A stretch of 64,000 bases of DNA from NCBI GenBank assembly GCA_964538375.1, contig CAZIFQ010000005.1:97741-161740 (forward strand), written 5' to 3'. The notes under the pieces were generated by a model. It was given only the letters and a program-made list of their open reading frames with translations. It did no database searches and had not been told where the DNA came from. Every line of letters begins with the position of its first letter. Position 1 is the stretch's first letter. Origin of the DNA: JAUUZQ01 sp964538375. GTDB taxonomy: Bacteria; Bacteroidota; Bacteroidia; Bacteroidales; GCA-2748055. Shown in pieces: positions 8,072 to 17,230 of the stretch. Both the position numbers and the translations under genes were made by a program.

Positions 8072-9868
8072 TCACTTCATTATCCCCATTTTCTTCATCA
8101 AAAAACTGGCATTCATATTCTTTGCAATACCTTGCTGTATTTTATAATCGAATGTGAGCTCCAGATCTTTAATATAACTCTCAAAGCAGTAGTTTACTAC
8201 GATGCCGGGGTATTGATCCTGCATATCTCCCAAAGCCAGGTCGTGTGTGGCGATAAAACAAAGAATATCATGGTTTATAGATTTCTCTATTAAGCCGCGT
8301 GATCCTTTTTGCTTGTCTGTGGTATTTGTTCCTTTTAATACTTCATCGAGCAGTATAAGCAGGGAAGTTCCTTCTTCCATTTTATCCACAATCCGCTTCA
8401 ACCTTTTTATTTCAGCCAGGAAATAAGACTCTTCATCCTTCAGGGAATCAGCTGTTCGCATGCTGGAGAAGAGCTGGTAAGGACCTGTAACAAATTGGTC
8501 TGCACATACAGGGCAACCGGCATAGGATAGCACCATGTTTATCCCGATAGATCTGAGGAAAGTAGACTTACCTGCCATGTTTGCACCGGTGATCAGCACA
8601 ACTTTTTCCTTTTCTATCCTTATTGAATTATTGACCCGCTTTTCATTAGGTATCATGGGATGACCCAGGGAAGTCCCATTAAATCCACTGTTTTCCTTAG
8701 TTATTTCCGGGACAATGAAGTCGGGGTGATTGTGGGTAAATCCGGCTAAGCTGAACAGGGCATCCATATCAGAAATCACATGAAGCCAGTCTTCCAGGTG
8801 ATCTGCATTTTTTCTTGTCCAAGTTGATAAAAAGCGCAGCATATGAAAGTCGAAAAGAAACAAACTGTTCATTGCAATACCCATCAAAAGATTAAGTCGC
8901 TGATCAAAAAATCCAAGTAGTTTCGAAAGTATCCTTATAGATTTACATCCATTTTTTGAAAGTTCGTTCATTGCTTTCAGGCGTGGATGCTGAAACTCAT
9001 GACTGGAGATAATCTGCAATAGCTCCGAATAGGTGGATAGGAAAGCATGTTTCTTTGAAACCTGGACATGATAGCGGTTGGTTCGCACCAGGAAAGGAGA
9101 GAGAAGGAACCAATTGATAAAAAGAACGGGTAGCAGAAATTGAAAATTCGAGAAATTGAAGAATCCCGCTATGATGATAGCGATAGATACAACAGACATT
9201 CCAATGGAAACATAAGTTAACCAACGGTGTTTTGTGATATAGGAAGGTTCTTTTACCCAGTTCACTAACTCCTCAACCTCGTCTTCTTTTTTTCCAAACA
9301 TCATGGCCCGGGCTATAAACATTTGACTAAGGTCAAGTTCCGGTGACAGTTCCCGGAGTATATTCTGTCGCTCTTCGATCTCTGTTCCTGTTTTTGGCAC
9401 CTGGTCCAGGTAGGATGCCAGGACAGCAGATCCCCGGTGGGTGGATGTCCTGTTGAGGTACTGGTAAATTGATCCCTCACCGAACAGGTCCAGGTCATAT
9501 GACCAGGGATGGTCAGAACTGATAAACTCTTTACCGGAAGGGTTTTTATCAAAGATGTAATCCAGGCATTTGAGCTCTTTTTCATTCAGTGCCACAAGTT
9601 GCTGAAGCATCTTCTTTTTATCAGATTGGTTTTTATGATAGCTTACCAGTGTGAAGAACAGGATAAGCAATAGTCCTGAAATAACATAGAATACCTGGTA
9701 ATTACGAATTCCAAGTACCAGGAACCAGGTGGCAAGAATAACAACAATTAATCTTAGGAATCCAATGTATCCCAGTGTCTTATTTTGTCTTTTCAGATCT
9801 TCATCAAACTTCTCTTTTCGCTGCGCATAAATATTTTTCAGCGCATCTTTATCTCCTGTTTTTTGCAT
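8072..9868 (-). CDS. Membrane-anchored MutS-like ATPase
   Basis: A 598-residue protein whose C-terminal third is a MutS domain V ATPase: Walker A 'GANMAGKST' near residue 424, Walker B 'LLILLDEVLKGTNTTDKQ' near 504, and the conserved His of 'FIATHD'. The middle matches the MutS core/lever helices. Unlike MutS or MutS2 it lacks a mismatch-recognition domain and a Smr domain, and has two pairs of hydrophobic segments (about residues 32-75 and 213-255) that look membrane-spanning. Proteins of this design recur in Bacteroidota and are annotated only as MutS-like. A role in classical mismatch repair is unlikely; the real function is unknown. Length and motifs are intact. Confidence 0.85.
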   Translation of the reverse strand: MQKTGDKDALKNIYAQRKEKFDEDLKRQNKTLGYIGFLRLIVVILATWFLVLGIRNYQVFYVISGLLLILFFTLVSYHKNQSDKKKMLQQLVALNEKELKCLDYIFDKNPSGKEFISSDHPWSYDLDLFGEGSIYQYLNRTSTHRGSAVLASYLDQVPKTGTEIEERQNILRELSPELDLSQMFIARAMMFGKKEDEVEELVNWVKEPSYITKHRWLTYVSIGMSVVSIAIIIAGFFNFSNFQFLLPVLFINWFLLSPFLVRTNRYHVQVSKKHAFLSTYSELLQIISSHEFQHPRLKAMNELSKNGCKSIRILSKLLGFFDQRLNLLMGIAMNSLFLFDFHMLRFLSTWTRKNADHLEDWLHVISDMDALFSLAGFTHNHPDFIVPEITKENSGFNGTSLGHPMIPNEKRVNNSIRIEKEKVVLITGANMAGKSTFLRSIGINMVLSYAGCPVCADQFVTGPYQLFSSMRTADSLKDEESYFLAEIKRLKRIVDKMEEGTSLLILLDEVLKGTNTTDKQKGSRGLIEKSINHDILCFIATHDLALGDMQDQYPGIVVNYCFESYIKDLELTFDYKIQQGIAKNMNASFLMKKMGIMK

Positions 9869-9880
9869 GCAATAAAGATA

Positions 9881-9912
9881 AAAAAACCCGGGAAAGAATT
9901 TCCCGGGTTTTG
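9881..9912 (-). terminator. Rho-independent terminator of the 9926-11188 gene
   Basis: A perfect stem (AAACCCGGGAAA / TTTCCCGGGTTT) with a 3-base loop, followed on the minus strand by a run of T. It lies just beyond the stop codon at 9926 and also separates that gene from the MutS-like gene. Confidence 0.8.
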
Positions 9913-9925
9913 AAGTTTCTTATAT

Positions 9926-11188
9926 CTATTCCGAATAAACTGCCCAATAGCACGGATAGATGACAATATCCATAATTGTTACTTCTCCTTCCTCGATTTT
10001 CAGTAATCCGGGTATGCGTGAAGAGAGATACATGTCAATGTAAAAACCATAGTCTGTCTGGATCATATATAAATACGTACCAGCTTCAAGCTTCGTCTGG
10101 TAGTATCCCGAACTATTTGACCTGACAATTACATCCGGCAGACTGTCAAAAATAGGCCAGACCACACAATCGTCGTATTCAATAAGGTCAGAGATTAATG
10201 CGTTGTCATCTATTTTGTAGAGATATACATCTCTTATCATCGGCCATGTATTGAGATCTTCATAGTAGGTGGAATCTTCAAAAACCATAGACAGCCTTCC
10301 GAAAACGCCCTGGTCTATTGTTGGTTCCCTGATATCTTCAGGTGTGATAACAATATCGTTGGGAGGCTGATCACAATTTACGGTTAAAGGCACACCTGCT
10401 GCGCATGAAAAGCGAAATAGTTCTGTAGCATTAAATACTTCTGAAAAGCATTTCTGCTCTCCACAATCTATGACAACAATGGTATACTTCTCAAACCCTC
10501 TGGGAATATACATCGTATTGAATCCAGGCATCAGTGGTGCATCCAATATTAATTTCTCTCCTCCAAATACGAGGAACTGCCCAGGATAATAAGGAGCAAT
10601 GTTACCATTAGGATCTGCTATAGAATCCATGTACCAATCATAGCAGCTGGATATATACTCGACTCCGATGCAGAATTTTTCCACGAATTCGACTTCAAAG
10701 GTAACATAGCCGAAATCTCCCGGATGATGGTTTCCTACCCATACAACCTGCGGATGTAAATGTGTTGTGTTATTTGCTTCGATATTGAAATACATGGGTA
10801 ACGGATCCTCCACCATGTATGCCAGCTGTGAGCCCTCCAACGGAGTTGCCCAGAGAATATTATTCATGGAATCAAGCAATAAAAACTCTTCAAGGGTGTA
10901 TTGTCCGGGCTCCAATGAAAGTCTTTCTGTAACAAATGACTCCCCGAATGAATAAAAATTCAGAAAATGCTTATCGTAAACAATAGCTCCATCTTCACCT
11001 AAAATTGTTACCAGGGCACCAACTACTTGCCCATGATTAACTTCAGCACTTTTTAATGCTTCTTCAACGAGCGGATTCATTCCAAAATCGATAGTCCCTT
11101 TTTGAACCTCTGTTTTAGTACATCCCTGCCATCCTGCCATTGAGAGAATAACAAAAATGTATATTGGTAGTAAATTTTTGATTTTCAT
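9926..11188 (-). CDS. Unrecognised lipoprotein with beta-sandwich repeats
   Basis: A 420-residue lipoprotein (signal peptide then MAGWQGC, about Cys 23). I do not recognise a named family. The sequence is beta-rich, with 'GALVTILGEDGAIVYDKHF', 'LEPGQYTLEEFLLLD' and, near the C-terminus, 'SGYYQTKLEAGTYLYMIQTD'; these resemble transthyretin- or carboxypeptidase-regulatory-like folds of surface lipoproteins. Seven or so cysteines in the middle (around CIGVEYISSCYDW and DCGEQKC) are unusual for a lipoprotein of this phylum and may form disulfides. It has its own terminator. Next upstream, on the same strand, is the outer-membrane barrel gene, separated by a repeat array. Confidence 0.65.
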   Translation of the reverse strand: MKIKNLLPIYIFVILSMAGWQGCTKTEVQKGTIDFGMNPLVEEALKSAEVNHGQVVGALVTILGEDGAIVYDKHFLNFYSFGESFVTERLSLEPGQYTLEEFLLLDSMNNILWATPLEGSQLAYMVEDPLPMYFNIEANNTTHLHPQVVWVGNHHPGDFGYVTFEVEFVEKFCIGVEYISSCYDWYMDSIADPNGNIAPYYPGQFLVFGGEKLILDAPLMPGFNTMYIPRGFEKYTIVVIDCGEQKCFSEVFNATELFRFSCAAGVPLTVNCDQPPNDIVITPEDIREPTIDQGVFGRLSMVFEDSTYYEDLNTWPMIRDVYLYKIDDNALISDLIEYDDCVVWPIFDSLPDVIVRSNSSGYYQTKLEAGTYLYMIQTDYGFYIDMYLSSRIPGLLKIEEGEVTIMDIVIYPCYWAVYSE

Positions 11189-11311
11189 AGCATTAAGATA
11201 TTAATGTAATTTAAAAATACAATATGAAAGCACTTTTGTCAAAGGATATTTGATTAATGGTAAGATGAAGCACTGGGAAAAAAGGTTGCGTCTTACCACC
11301 CCGATTATAGA

Positions 11312-11335
11312 CTGCCTACTGCCTACTGCCTACTG
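11312..11335. repeat. Array of a 7-bp unit (CTGCCTA), overlapping a stop codon
   Basis: About 3.4 copies of CTGCCTA in a row. The stop codon and last codons of the outer-membrane protein gene on the minus strand (encoding VGSRQ then TAG) lie inside the array. A related style of array with the unit TGCGGTA is at 27507-27539. Confidence 0.8.
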
Positions 11336-12836
11336 TTTTCTTCGCCCCACACTTTCGGTTATCTTTCCCCAGCAGGACAGGTATCCTGACGCCAAGGGAG
11401 AAATTCCAACCTGATCCAAGATATTTAATAGTGCTCACATCTGGTGTTTCATTGAGAGAAGTACTTACCTGGATCTCGTCAATCTCTTTGATTCCATGGT
11501 TATACTCCAGGTTAGCTGTGGCATACAGTGGAAATTTTATAGGGATGCGGTATTCACCACCGATGCCGGCTTTAAGCATCAGTCCGATTCTGCTGTTTCG
11601 TACTCCTGTGTAATCCACGCTGCCGTTTCCATTTCCTGTTAATGTGAGGTATGAAAATGAATCGCTTCCCGTACCATAATTCCCTGCTGAGAAGTGTGTC
11701 AAAACAGAGACGCCGAAACTTGGAACGATGAATACTTTTCCCTTATATACATCATAAAAATACCTGAGCTTGAGTGGGAATTCCAGGTACATCGGGGATT
11801 TGCTTCGTGTCACAAAATCAACTTCGTGATCATACATCAGGGAGAAGAAAAGGGATGAGCGCTGGTAATATGCGCCAATATCCATCCCAATGTTACTTTT
11901 AAAGAGGTATCCGAAGTATATGCCTGTGTGCAGGTTGCTATACCTGAAAATTTCTTTTCCTGTTATGGGCCTTGATCCCACAGCGGGATTTGAGATTTGG
12001 AATCCTCTCCAGAGCGCCCCCACATCTCCCCCAAAATAGATATAGCGCTGCGGACGTATTGTGGACCTGGCATTCCAACCTGAATTCTCTATGGATTTCC
12101 TGATTCTCAGGTCTTTGTTCTCCCACAGATTGCTAAGGGGAATCCCTAGACTGGCAGTTGTCTGGAACCTTGTTCCGTCCATAGTATAGCTGGCATTGTG
12201 CGATAATCCCGAAGATACATTTACATTAATATCTGAAGTAGATACTTCTTTTAATCCGCTGGAATGTGACAGGGATAGCATCACCTGCCAGTTGTTATCA
12301 AAGATATATGCAGTGGACAGTCCAAATTCAATAAGGTGCATGGCTGAACTTGTTGGGGTATTTTCAGTGAGGTCGTACTGAATGGTGCTGGCATCCGGGT
12401 CGGATAAGATTGAACTAGCCACATGGGCATCAGGGACTGCGAGAATATAGCCAAATTGGTATCCCACATGCGGTGTTATACTGACAGGGTAGTCTGAAAA
12501 CTGTAGTTTATACTTGACCCGTGCGGGGATGAGAAGGACATCAATTTTTTTCCATCCTGCATTATCAGGCCTCCTGTCATCCATATTTAATCCGCTGCGA
12601 TAGCTATGGTAGGAGAGCCCGGTTTCAATGCTCAGGTGCGGAATGATTTCCTGGCTGAGTGTTATTCCTCCTATGGTGCCCGGGATAACAGTTTGCGAAA
12701 GAAGATTTCCCGGATCACTTACCCGGTTGATATCCCATGCCGGTCCGACTTCAATACCAAGGTAGGTTTTTAGTTGCGCTGATGAGTGCACAGAACAAAA
12801 GCATATGACCAGCAGAGCAAGAGCTTTTAACTTCAT
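11316..12836 (-). CDS. Outer-membrane protein with two tandem beta-barrel-like halves
   Basis: A 506-residue protein with a signal peptide (LLVICFCSVHSSAQ). Two halves look alike: about 22-240 begins 'YLGIEVGPAWDINRVSDPG' and about 262-500 begins 'YIYFGGDVGALWRGFQIS'. Each then shows alternating amphipathic strands with glycine and aromatic pairs and ends with 'SLGIPL' or 'SLGVRIPVLL', as in the OMP_b-brl class of small barrels. Single barrels of this class are near 200-240 residues, so this is about twice the usual size. The C-terminal tail (KKTVGSRQ) is encoded partly by the 7-bp array and is probably not native. Function unknown; location is the outer membrane. Confidence 0.7.
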   Translation of the reverse strand: MKLKALALLVICFCSVHSSAQLKTYLGIEVGPAWDINRVSDPGNLLSQTVIPGTIGGITLSQEIIPHLSIETGLSYHSYRSGLNMDDRRPDNAGWKKIDVLLIPARVKYKLQFSDYPVSITPHVGYQFGYILAVPDAHVASSILSDPDASTIQYDLTENTPTSSAMHLIEFGLSTAYIFDNNWQVMLSLSHSSGLKEVSTSDINVNVSSGLSHNASYTMDGTRFQTTASLGIPLSNLWENKDLRIRKSIENSGWNARSTIRPQRYIYFGGDVGALWRGFQISNPAVGSRPITGKEIFRYSNLHTGIYFGYLFKSNIGMDIGAYYQRSSLFFSLMYDHEVDFVTRSKSPMYLEFPLKLRYFYDVYKGKVFIVPSFGVSVLTHFSAGNYGTGSDSFSYLTLTGNGNGSVDYTGVRNSRIGLMLKAGIGGEYRIPIKFPLYATANLEYNHGIKEIDEIQVSTSLNETPDVSTIKYLGSGWNFSLGVRIPVLLGKDNRKCGAKKTVGSRQ

Positions 12837-12970
12837 ATCGGTTTTATTAGACGAACGAATTTTCCATAGGGAATCGTACTTTTTGGTGACGAATATATAA
12901 AATATTGTATTGTCACTGTTTTAAGGAAGACAATTGTGAAGAAGCTTACCCTTGTTGAGGTGTTTGCTTA

Positions 12971-14323
12971 TTAAAAGGTAAGGGAGAAAATAGTTTCTTC
13001 TCCCGGTTTCGATTGTGCAGTAATTGTACCTCCGTGCAGACGAAGAATCTGACGTGACAGACTGAGTCCGATTCCAGATCCTGAACGTTTTGTTGTGAAG
13101 AAGGGGATGAAAATTTTATCCAGCACTTCGGGTAATATTCCCTGTCCGTTATCCGTTACCTGGATGGTCGGTCTGCCTCTTTTGTTATAATAACCCCTTA
13201 TTGTAATCGCACCGTTTTCAACTCCTTCAACTGCATGGACAGAGTTTTTAATCATATTTATCATTACCTGGACAATCATCTGTTCATCTATTTGCAGTTG
13301 GATACTTTCAGGTTCCATTGAATAGCTCAAAGTTATATCTTGATCACGAACTTCTTTTTTCATGAGTGTCACCACATTCTCAAGCAAGGAGCTCATGGGT
13401 ACTACCTCGAAGTTTGGCTTTGGTATTTTTGTCAAGCTCCTGTATGTTTCCACGAAGCTCATCAGGCCTGCACTTCTTTTGTTAATGGTTTGTAGTGCCT
13501 GCTGAATTTCAGCCACCGCTTCTGAGTCCATTGGCTTGTCCTTATCCTTGCCTGTATTGTAATCGTTCACCATCATTTCGATGGTTGAGCTTAAGCTTGA
13601 GATTGGCGCAATGGAATTCATAATTTCATGTGTCAACACCCTGATAAGTTTCTGCCACGCTTCTGTTTCCTGCCCTTCAAGTACATTTTGAATATTCTTG
13701 ACAGTCGTGAGGATGATAATTTTATCCTTTACCTTGAATTCAGTGGCAAAAATTGCCAATTGCAGAATATCATCCTCATCCTGAACTTTCACCAGGTGAT
13801 TTTCACCTGGTTTTATGTTTAACAAGGTCTTGCATAGGTCTTTACTTAAGGGTTCCAGCTTATTTATTTGTTTCAAAGAGTTAACCTGGAACAATTTTTT
13901 AGCAGCCGGATTAATCATCTCCACCAAACCATTTCGCTGGTAGGCCAGGATACTCACATCGATATTTTGAACAATGCTTTGCAGGTAGTGAAAATGCTCT
14001 TCTCTTTCTGATCTGATTTGCTGAAAATCTTTTATAACATCATTGAAGGCATCGCTCAGTGCTTCGAAAGATGAGCCTGCTTCCTTCATATGAAATGTCC
14101 GGGTAAATTCTGAGTAACGTATGGATTCCAGGAAATTGGCCAGTTCGCGGTTTGTCCTGTCCACATATCGTATCAATGACCATACCTGGTATACCATGAG
14201 CCCAATAATCAAAACAGGCGTAAACATAAACTTGCTGTTAAGTGAGAGAAATAACAGCAGGCATGTTATAGTCAGGGCCAATACCCTGATTATTATGTTG
14301 ACTCTGAATTGTTTATAAACCAT
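12971..14323 (-). CDS. Sensor histidine kinase (NtrY-like), partner of the sigma-54 regulator
   Basis: A 450-residue membrane histidine kinase. Two hydrophobic segments (about 9-26 and 31-48) anchor it. A HAMP-like linker and a PAS domain (about 115-205, 'YLQSIVQNIDVSILAYQRNG') follow. The phosphoacceptor is in 'LTHEIMNSIAPI' (His about 232) and the ATPase domain holds N-box 'NMIKNSVHAV', 'DNGQGI' and 'GSGIGLSLSRQI'. It has almost no periplasmic loop, so it probably senses the membrane or a cytoplasmic signal. Its start overlaps the response-regulator gene by 11 bases, so the two are translated together. It most likely phosphorylates the regulator encoded just upstream. Confidence 0.9.
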   Translation of the reverse strand: MVYKQFRVNIIIRVLALTITCLLLFLSLNSKFMFTPVLIIGLMVYQVWSLIRYVDRTNRELANFLESIRYSEFTRTFHMKEAGSSFEALSDAFNDVIKDFQQIRSEREEHFHYLQSIVQNIDVSILAYQRNGLVEMINPAAKKLFQVNSLKQINKLEPLSKDLCKTLLNIKPGENHLVKVQDEDDILQLAIFATEFKVKDKIIILTTVKNIQNVLEGQETEAWQKLIRVLTHEIMNSIAPISSLSSTIEMMVNDYNTGKDKDKPMDSEAVAEIQQALQTINKRSAGLMSFVETYRSLTKIPKPNFEVVPMSSLLENVVTLMKKEVRDQDITLSYSMEPESIQLQIDEQMIVQVMINMIKNSVHAVEGVENGAITIRGYYNKRGRPTIQVTDNGQGILPEVLDKIFIPFFTTKRSGSGIGLSLSRQILRLHGGTITAQSKPGEETIFSLTF

Positions 14324-15692
14324 GTTTTTCCATTCTTCTGTACAATGAAGTACGTGTTAAGCCAAGTTGTGATGCTGCCTGGGTAACATTTCCCTGGTTT
14401 TGTTTCATCACTTTGTTAATGATTGCTTTTTCGATTTCGTCCAGGTTGTACGATTCGAGATCATATCCGCTGCCGGAGTTTTTCCTTTCCGAAGAGAGAA
14501 TGAAATCTTCTGAGCCCAAACTTGTTCCTTCGCACATAATAACAGCTCGCTCAATAGCATGTTGCAGTTCCCTGACATTTCCCGGCCACTGGTATTGGTT
14601 CAGTTTCTTAATTGCCGAAGATTGGATATTCCTGATGGGCTTACGGTATTTCTTACTGTATATTTTCAGAAAGTGTTCAGATAATAGCGGCACATCACCG
14701 GTCCGGTCCCTCAGGGGTGGAAGATGTATTTCTACAGTGTTTATCCTGTAAAGAAGGTCCTGGCGGAAGTTACCTCCAGCTACTTCATCATGAATGTCAT
14801 TGTTTGTTGCTGTGATTAGTCGTACGTCTATCTGCAGCGGTTTTGATGCTCCAACCCTGATGACTTCCCTGCGCTCAATCACTGTCAGCAATTTGGACTG
14901 AAGAGGATAGGTCAGGTTGCCGATCTCATCAAGAAACAAGGTTCCGCCTGAGGCAATTTCGAATCTTCCCTGCTTCATTTTATGGGCGTCTGTAAAGGCA
15001 CCTTTCTCATGTCCAAAGAGTTCGCTCTCAAAAAGCGTTTCTGCAATTGATCCAAGGTCGACGCTTATAAATACCTCTTCTTTACGAATAGAATTTCTAT
15101 ATAATGCCCTGGCAACAAGCTCTTTACCGGTGCCGTTCTCACCCAAAATGAGTATGTTGGCATCGGTTGAAGCCACTTTTTTAATGGTATTAAAGACTGC
15201 ATTCATTTCCGGAGATTGCCCGATGAAGTCTGTAAATGGCTGATCAAGTAAAGCACTGATCTCCTGTTGTTTCATTCTCAGAGACTCAGTTTGCAGCAGT
15301 GATCTGCGCAAAGAGATGGCAGAATTTATTGTTGCAAGAATTTTTTCATTTTGCCAGGGTTTCAATATAAAATCTGTTGCACCTGCCTTTATTGCCCTGA
15401 CCGCTTTTTCTGCATCTCCATAGGCAGTGATAAAAACCACAACAGCATTTGGGTCGTTGTCGAGAATAACTTTAAGAGAATCGAATCCTTCCTGGCCACT
15501 GATAGCATCCTTTGTGAAGTTCATATCAAGAAGTATCACATCCCAGGACTCTTTCTTCATCATCTCGGTAATCTTCTCCGGTCTGGAAAGTGTTTCGATA
15601 AGTTCCACATGGGGGCGCAATAGTAGTTTTAGTGCGAAGAGAATATCTTCATTATCATCTATGGCAAGTATACGGCCGGTTTTTTCTTCCAT
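14313..15692 (-). CDS. NtrC-family sigma-54-dependent response regulator
   Basis: A 459-residue activator of sigma-54 RNA polymerase. The receiver domain (1-125) has its acidic pair in 'LAIDDNED' and the phosphorylated Asp in 'VILLDMNF' (about 57), then 'ITAYGD' and 'ILKPW'. The AAA+ domain (about 150-380) holds Walker A 'GENGTGKE', the sigma-54-contacting GAFTDA loop and Walker B 'GGTLFLDEIGNL'. The C-terminus is a Fis-type helix-turn-helix (NVTQAASQLGLTRTSLYRRM). It is encoded divergently from the adaptor/TolC operon, which has a sigma-54 promoter and a pair of repeated sites at the right place, so that operon is the expected target. Confidence 0.95.
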   Translation of the reverse strand: MEEKTGRILAIDDNEDILFALKLLLRPHVELIETLSRPEKITEMMKKESWDVILLDMNFTKDAISGQEGFDSLKVILDNDPNAVVVFITAYGDAEKAVRAIKAGATDFILKPWQNEKILATINSAISLRRSLLQTESLRMKQQEISALLDQPFTDFIGQSPEMNAVFNTIKKVASTDANILILGENGTGKELVARALYRNSIRKEEVFISVDLGSIAETLFESELFGHEKGAFTDAHKMKQGRFEIASGGTLFLDEIGNLTYPLQSKLLTVIERREVIRVGASKPLQIDVRLITATNNDIHDEVAGGNFRQDLLYRINTVEIHLPPLRDRTGDVPLLSEHFLKIYSKKYRKPIRNIQSSAIKKLNQYQWPGNVRELQHAIERAVIMCEGTSLGSEDFILSSERKNSGSGYDLESYNLDEIEKAIINKVMKQNQGNVTQAASQLGLTRTSLYRRMEKHGL

Positions 15693-15815
15693 ATTTTTTA
15701 TTCCTTATGATTTTACATCACAATTTCCACAAATAAGATGCCTTCCTTATTAAAATGTTAATTAACAGAAGTTTTCGCTTTGCTCCTATATACAAAGATA
15801 GTAAAAAAGGTGTAC

Positions 15816-15848
15816 GTTTTCGAACACCATCACGTCAATTTCGAACAT
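15816..15848 (+). promoter_or_regulatory. Paired enhancer-like sites for the sigma-54 activator
   Basis: TTTCGAACA occurs at 15818-15826 and again at 15839-15847, exactly 21 bases apart (two helical turns). The first copy extends to a near-palindrome GTTTTCGAACAC. They lie about 70-100 bases upstream of the -24/-12 promoter, the distance typical for NtrC-type activators. That the adjacent regulator binds here is inference. Confidence 0.55.
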
Positions 15849-15913
15849 ATTTTGATTATTTTTGATAACTATGTTTTTTATTAAAGGTTTGATTCTCAAA
15901 AAAGTATTTCCTT

Positions 15914-15929
15914 TGGCATAGTAAATGCA
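15914..15929 (+). promoter_or_regulatory. Sigma-54 (-24/-12) promoter
   Basis: TGGCATAGTAAATGCA has the invariant GG (15915-15916) and GC (15927-15928) separated by 10 bases and agrees with the consensus TGGCAC-N5-TTGCA at nearly all positions. Transcription would start near 15940, about 16 bases ahead of the ATG at 15956. The divergent gene encodes a sigma-54 activator, which strengthens the call. Confidence 0.8.
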
Positions 15930-15955
15930 ATAAGGAGAGAAAAATATTTACAATT

Positions 15956-17227
15956 ATGGACGGAATGGATCGCAAAATCGAGAAAAAGGGCTTTATTTCT
16001 CGTCAAACAATTCTCTATGGGACTATCATTATCCTGGTATTGATAGTACTTGCTACTATTATTTTTGGAGATAAGAGTTCCAAATACAACGTTGAGGTTT
16101 CACGTTTGGGAATAGATGAGGTAGTACAGGATGTATTCCAGGATTACATCACTGACCAGGGAATCGTTGAACCCATAAGGACCATTTACCTGGATGCTAT
16201 TGAAGGCGGAAGGGTAGAAGAAATTCTTATTGAAGAGGGTAATACAGTAAAGAAAGGTGATGTTATTTTAATATTGAGTAACAATAACCTTCTGCTGGAG
16301 ATTACAAATAATGAAGCACTGGTGGTTAGAGCAGTCAATGAGTTGAGAACAGCACGACTGCTTATGGACCAGCAGAAACTGGTCAATCAGCAGCAGATTA
16401 TTCAGCTTAGCAAGCAGGTAAGACAGGAGAAGAGGATCTTTGAAAACAATGAAAAACTCTTTGAGGAGCAGCATATTTCCAGGGAAGAATACGATCAGTC
16501 GAAGGAAGCGTTTGAAGCTTCAGACGCCCAGCTGGTCCTGGTAAATGAAAACTTTAAAAATGATTCTATGTATCGTACCATACAGATCAGCTCTCTTGAA
16601 TCTTCTGTGAGCAGCATGACACGGAGTATGGAGATTATCAGGCAACGACTGGATAATCTTAATTTCAAAGCCTCAGCGGATGGCGAACTTGCCACATTGA
16701 ATCCTGAGATTGGTGAGGTAATAACTTATGGCACCAGGGTGGGCACTATTAATATCCTTGACTCCTATAAGCTGCGCGTGGAAATTGATGAACATTATAT
16801 TGCAAGGATAACAACCGGACTGCTTGGTGAATGTGATTTTGCCAACCAGGTATATTCTGCCAGGATCACAAAAGTATATCCTGAAGTACAGAATGGACGG
16901 TTTGCAGTGGATATGGTATTTACCGATACAATACCTAAGCAAATCAGAATAGGACAGGCCTCACGGATCAGGCTACAACTTGGAGAATCCAAACAGGGTA
17001 TTCTTTTATCCAAGGGTGGCTTTTACAATAAGACAGGTGGACAATGGGTATTCGTGGTTGATCCAAGTGGCGAATTTGCTGTGAAGCGTGATATCACCAT
17101 TGGTCGTCAGAATCCCAGGTATTATGAGGTGCTGAGCGGACTTGAGCCGGGAGAACAGGTCATTACTTCCAGCTATCAGAATTTCGCAGATCACGATAAA
17201 CTTGTTTTGAAAAACAATAAAAAATAA
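15956..17227 (+). CDS. HlyD/MacA-type periplasmic adaptor (membrane fusion protein)
   Basis: A 423-residue adaptor subunit of a tripartite efflux or export system. An N-terminal transmembrane helix (about 17-38) is followed by half of a biotinyl-lipoyl domain (IEGGRVEEILIEEGNTVKKG), a long coiled-coil hairpin (about 110-230), the second lipoyl half ('ASADGELATLNPEIGEVI') and beta-barrel plus membrane-proximal domains ('GQWVFVVDPSGEFAVKRDI', 'GLEPGEQVITSSY'). It would link an inner-membrane transporter to the TolC-type channel encoded 3 bases downstream. It is preceded by a sigma-54 promoter. No permease or ATPase gene is present in the operon, so the inner-membrane partner must be encoded elsewhere. 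Confidence 0.9.
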   Translation: MDGMDRKIEKKGFISRQTILYGTIIILVLIVLATIIFGDKSSKYNVEVSRLGIDEVVQDVFQDYITDQGIVEPIRTIYLDAIEGGRVEEILIEEGNTVKKGDVILILSNNNLLLEITNNEALVVRAVNELRTARLLMDQQKLVNQQQIIQLSKQVRQEKRIFENNEKLFEEQHISREEYDQSKEAFEASDAQLVLVNENFKNDSMYRTIQISSLESSVSSMTRSMEIIRQRLDNLNFKASADGELATLNPEIGEVITYGTRVGTINILDSYKLRVEIDEHYIARITTGLLGECDFANQVYSARITKVYPEVQNGRFAVDMVFTDTIPKQIRIGQASRIRLQLGESKQGILLSKGGFYNKTGGQWVFVVDPSGEFAVKRDITIGRQNPRYYEVLSGLEPGEQVITSSYQNFADHDKLVLKNNKK

Positions 17228-17230
17228 TTC

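Noticed and set aside
7943..8293. A 116-codon frame that repeats the peptide MSQWANEL
   Set aside because: It is created by the 8-bp repeat array and then runs antisense through the MutS-like gene. No real protein.
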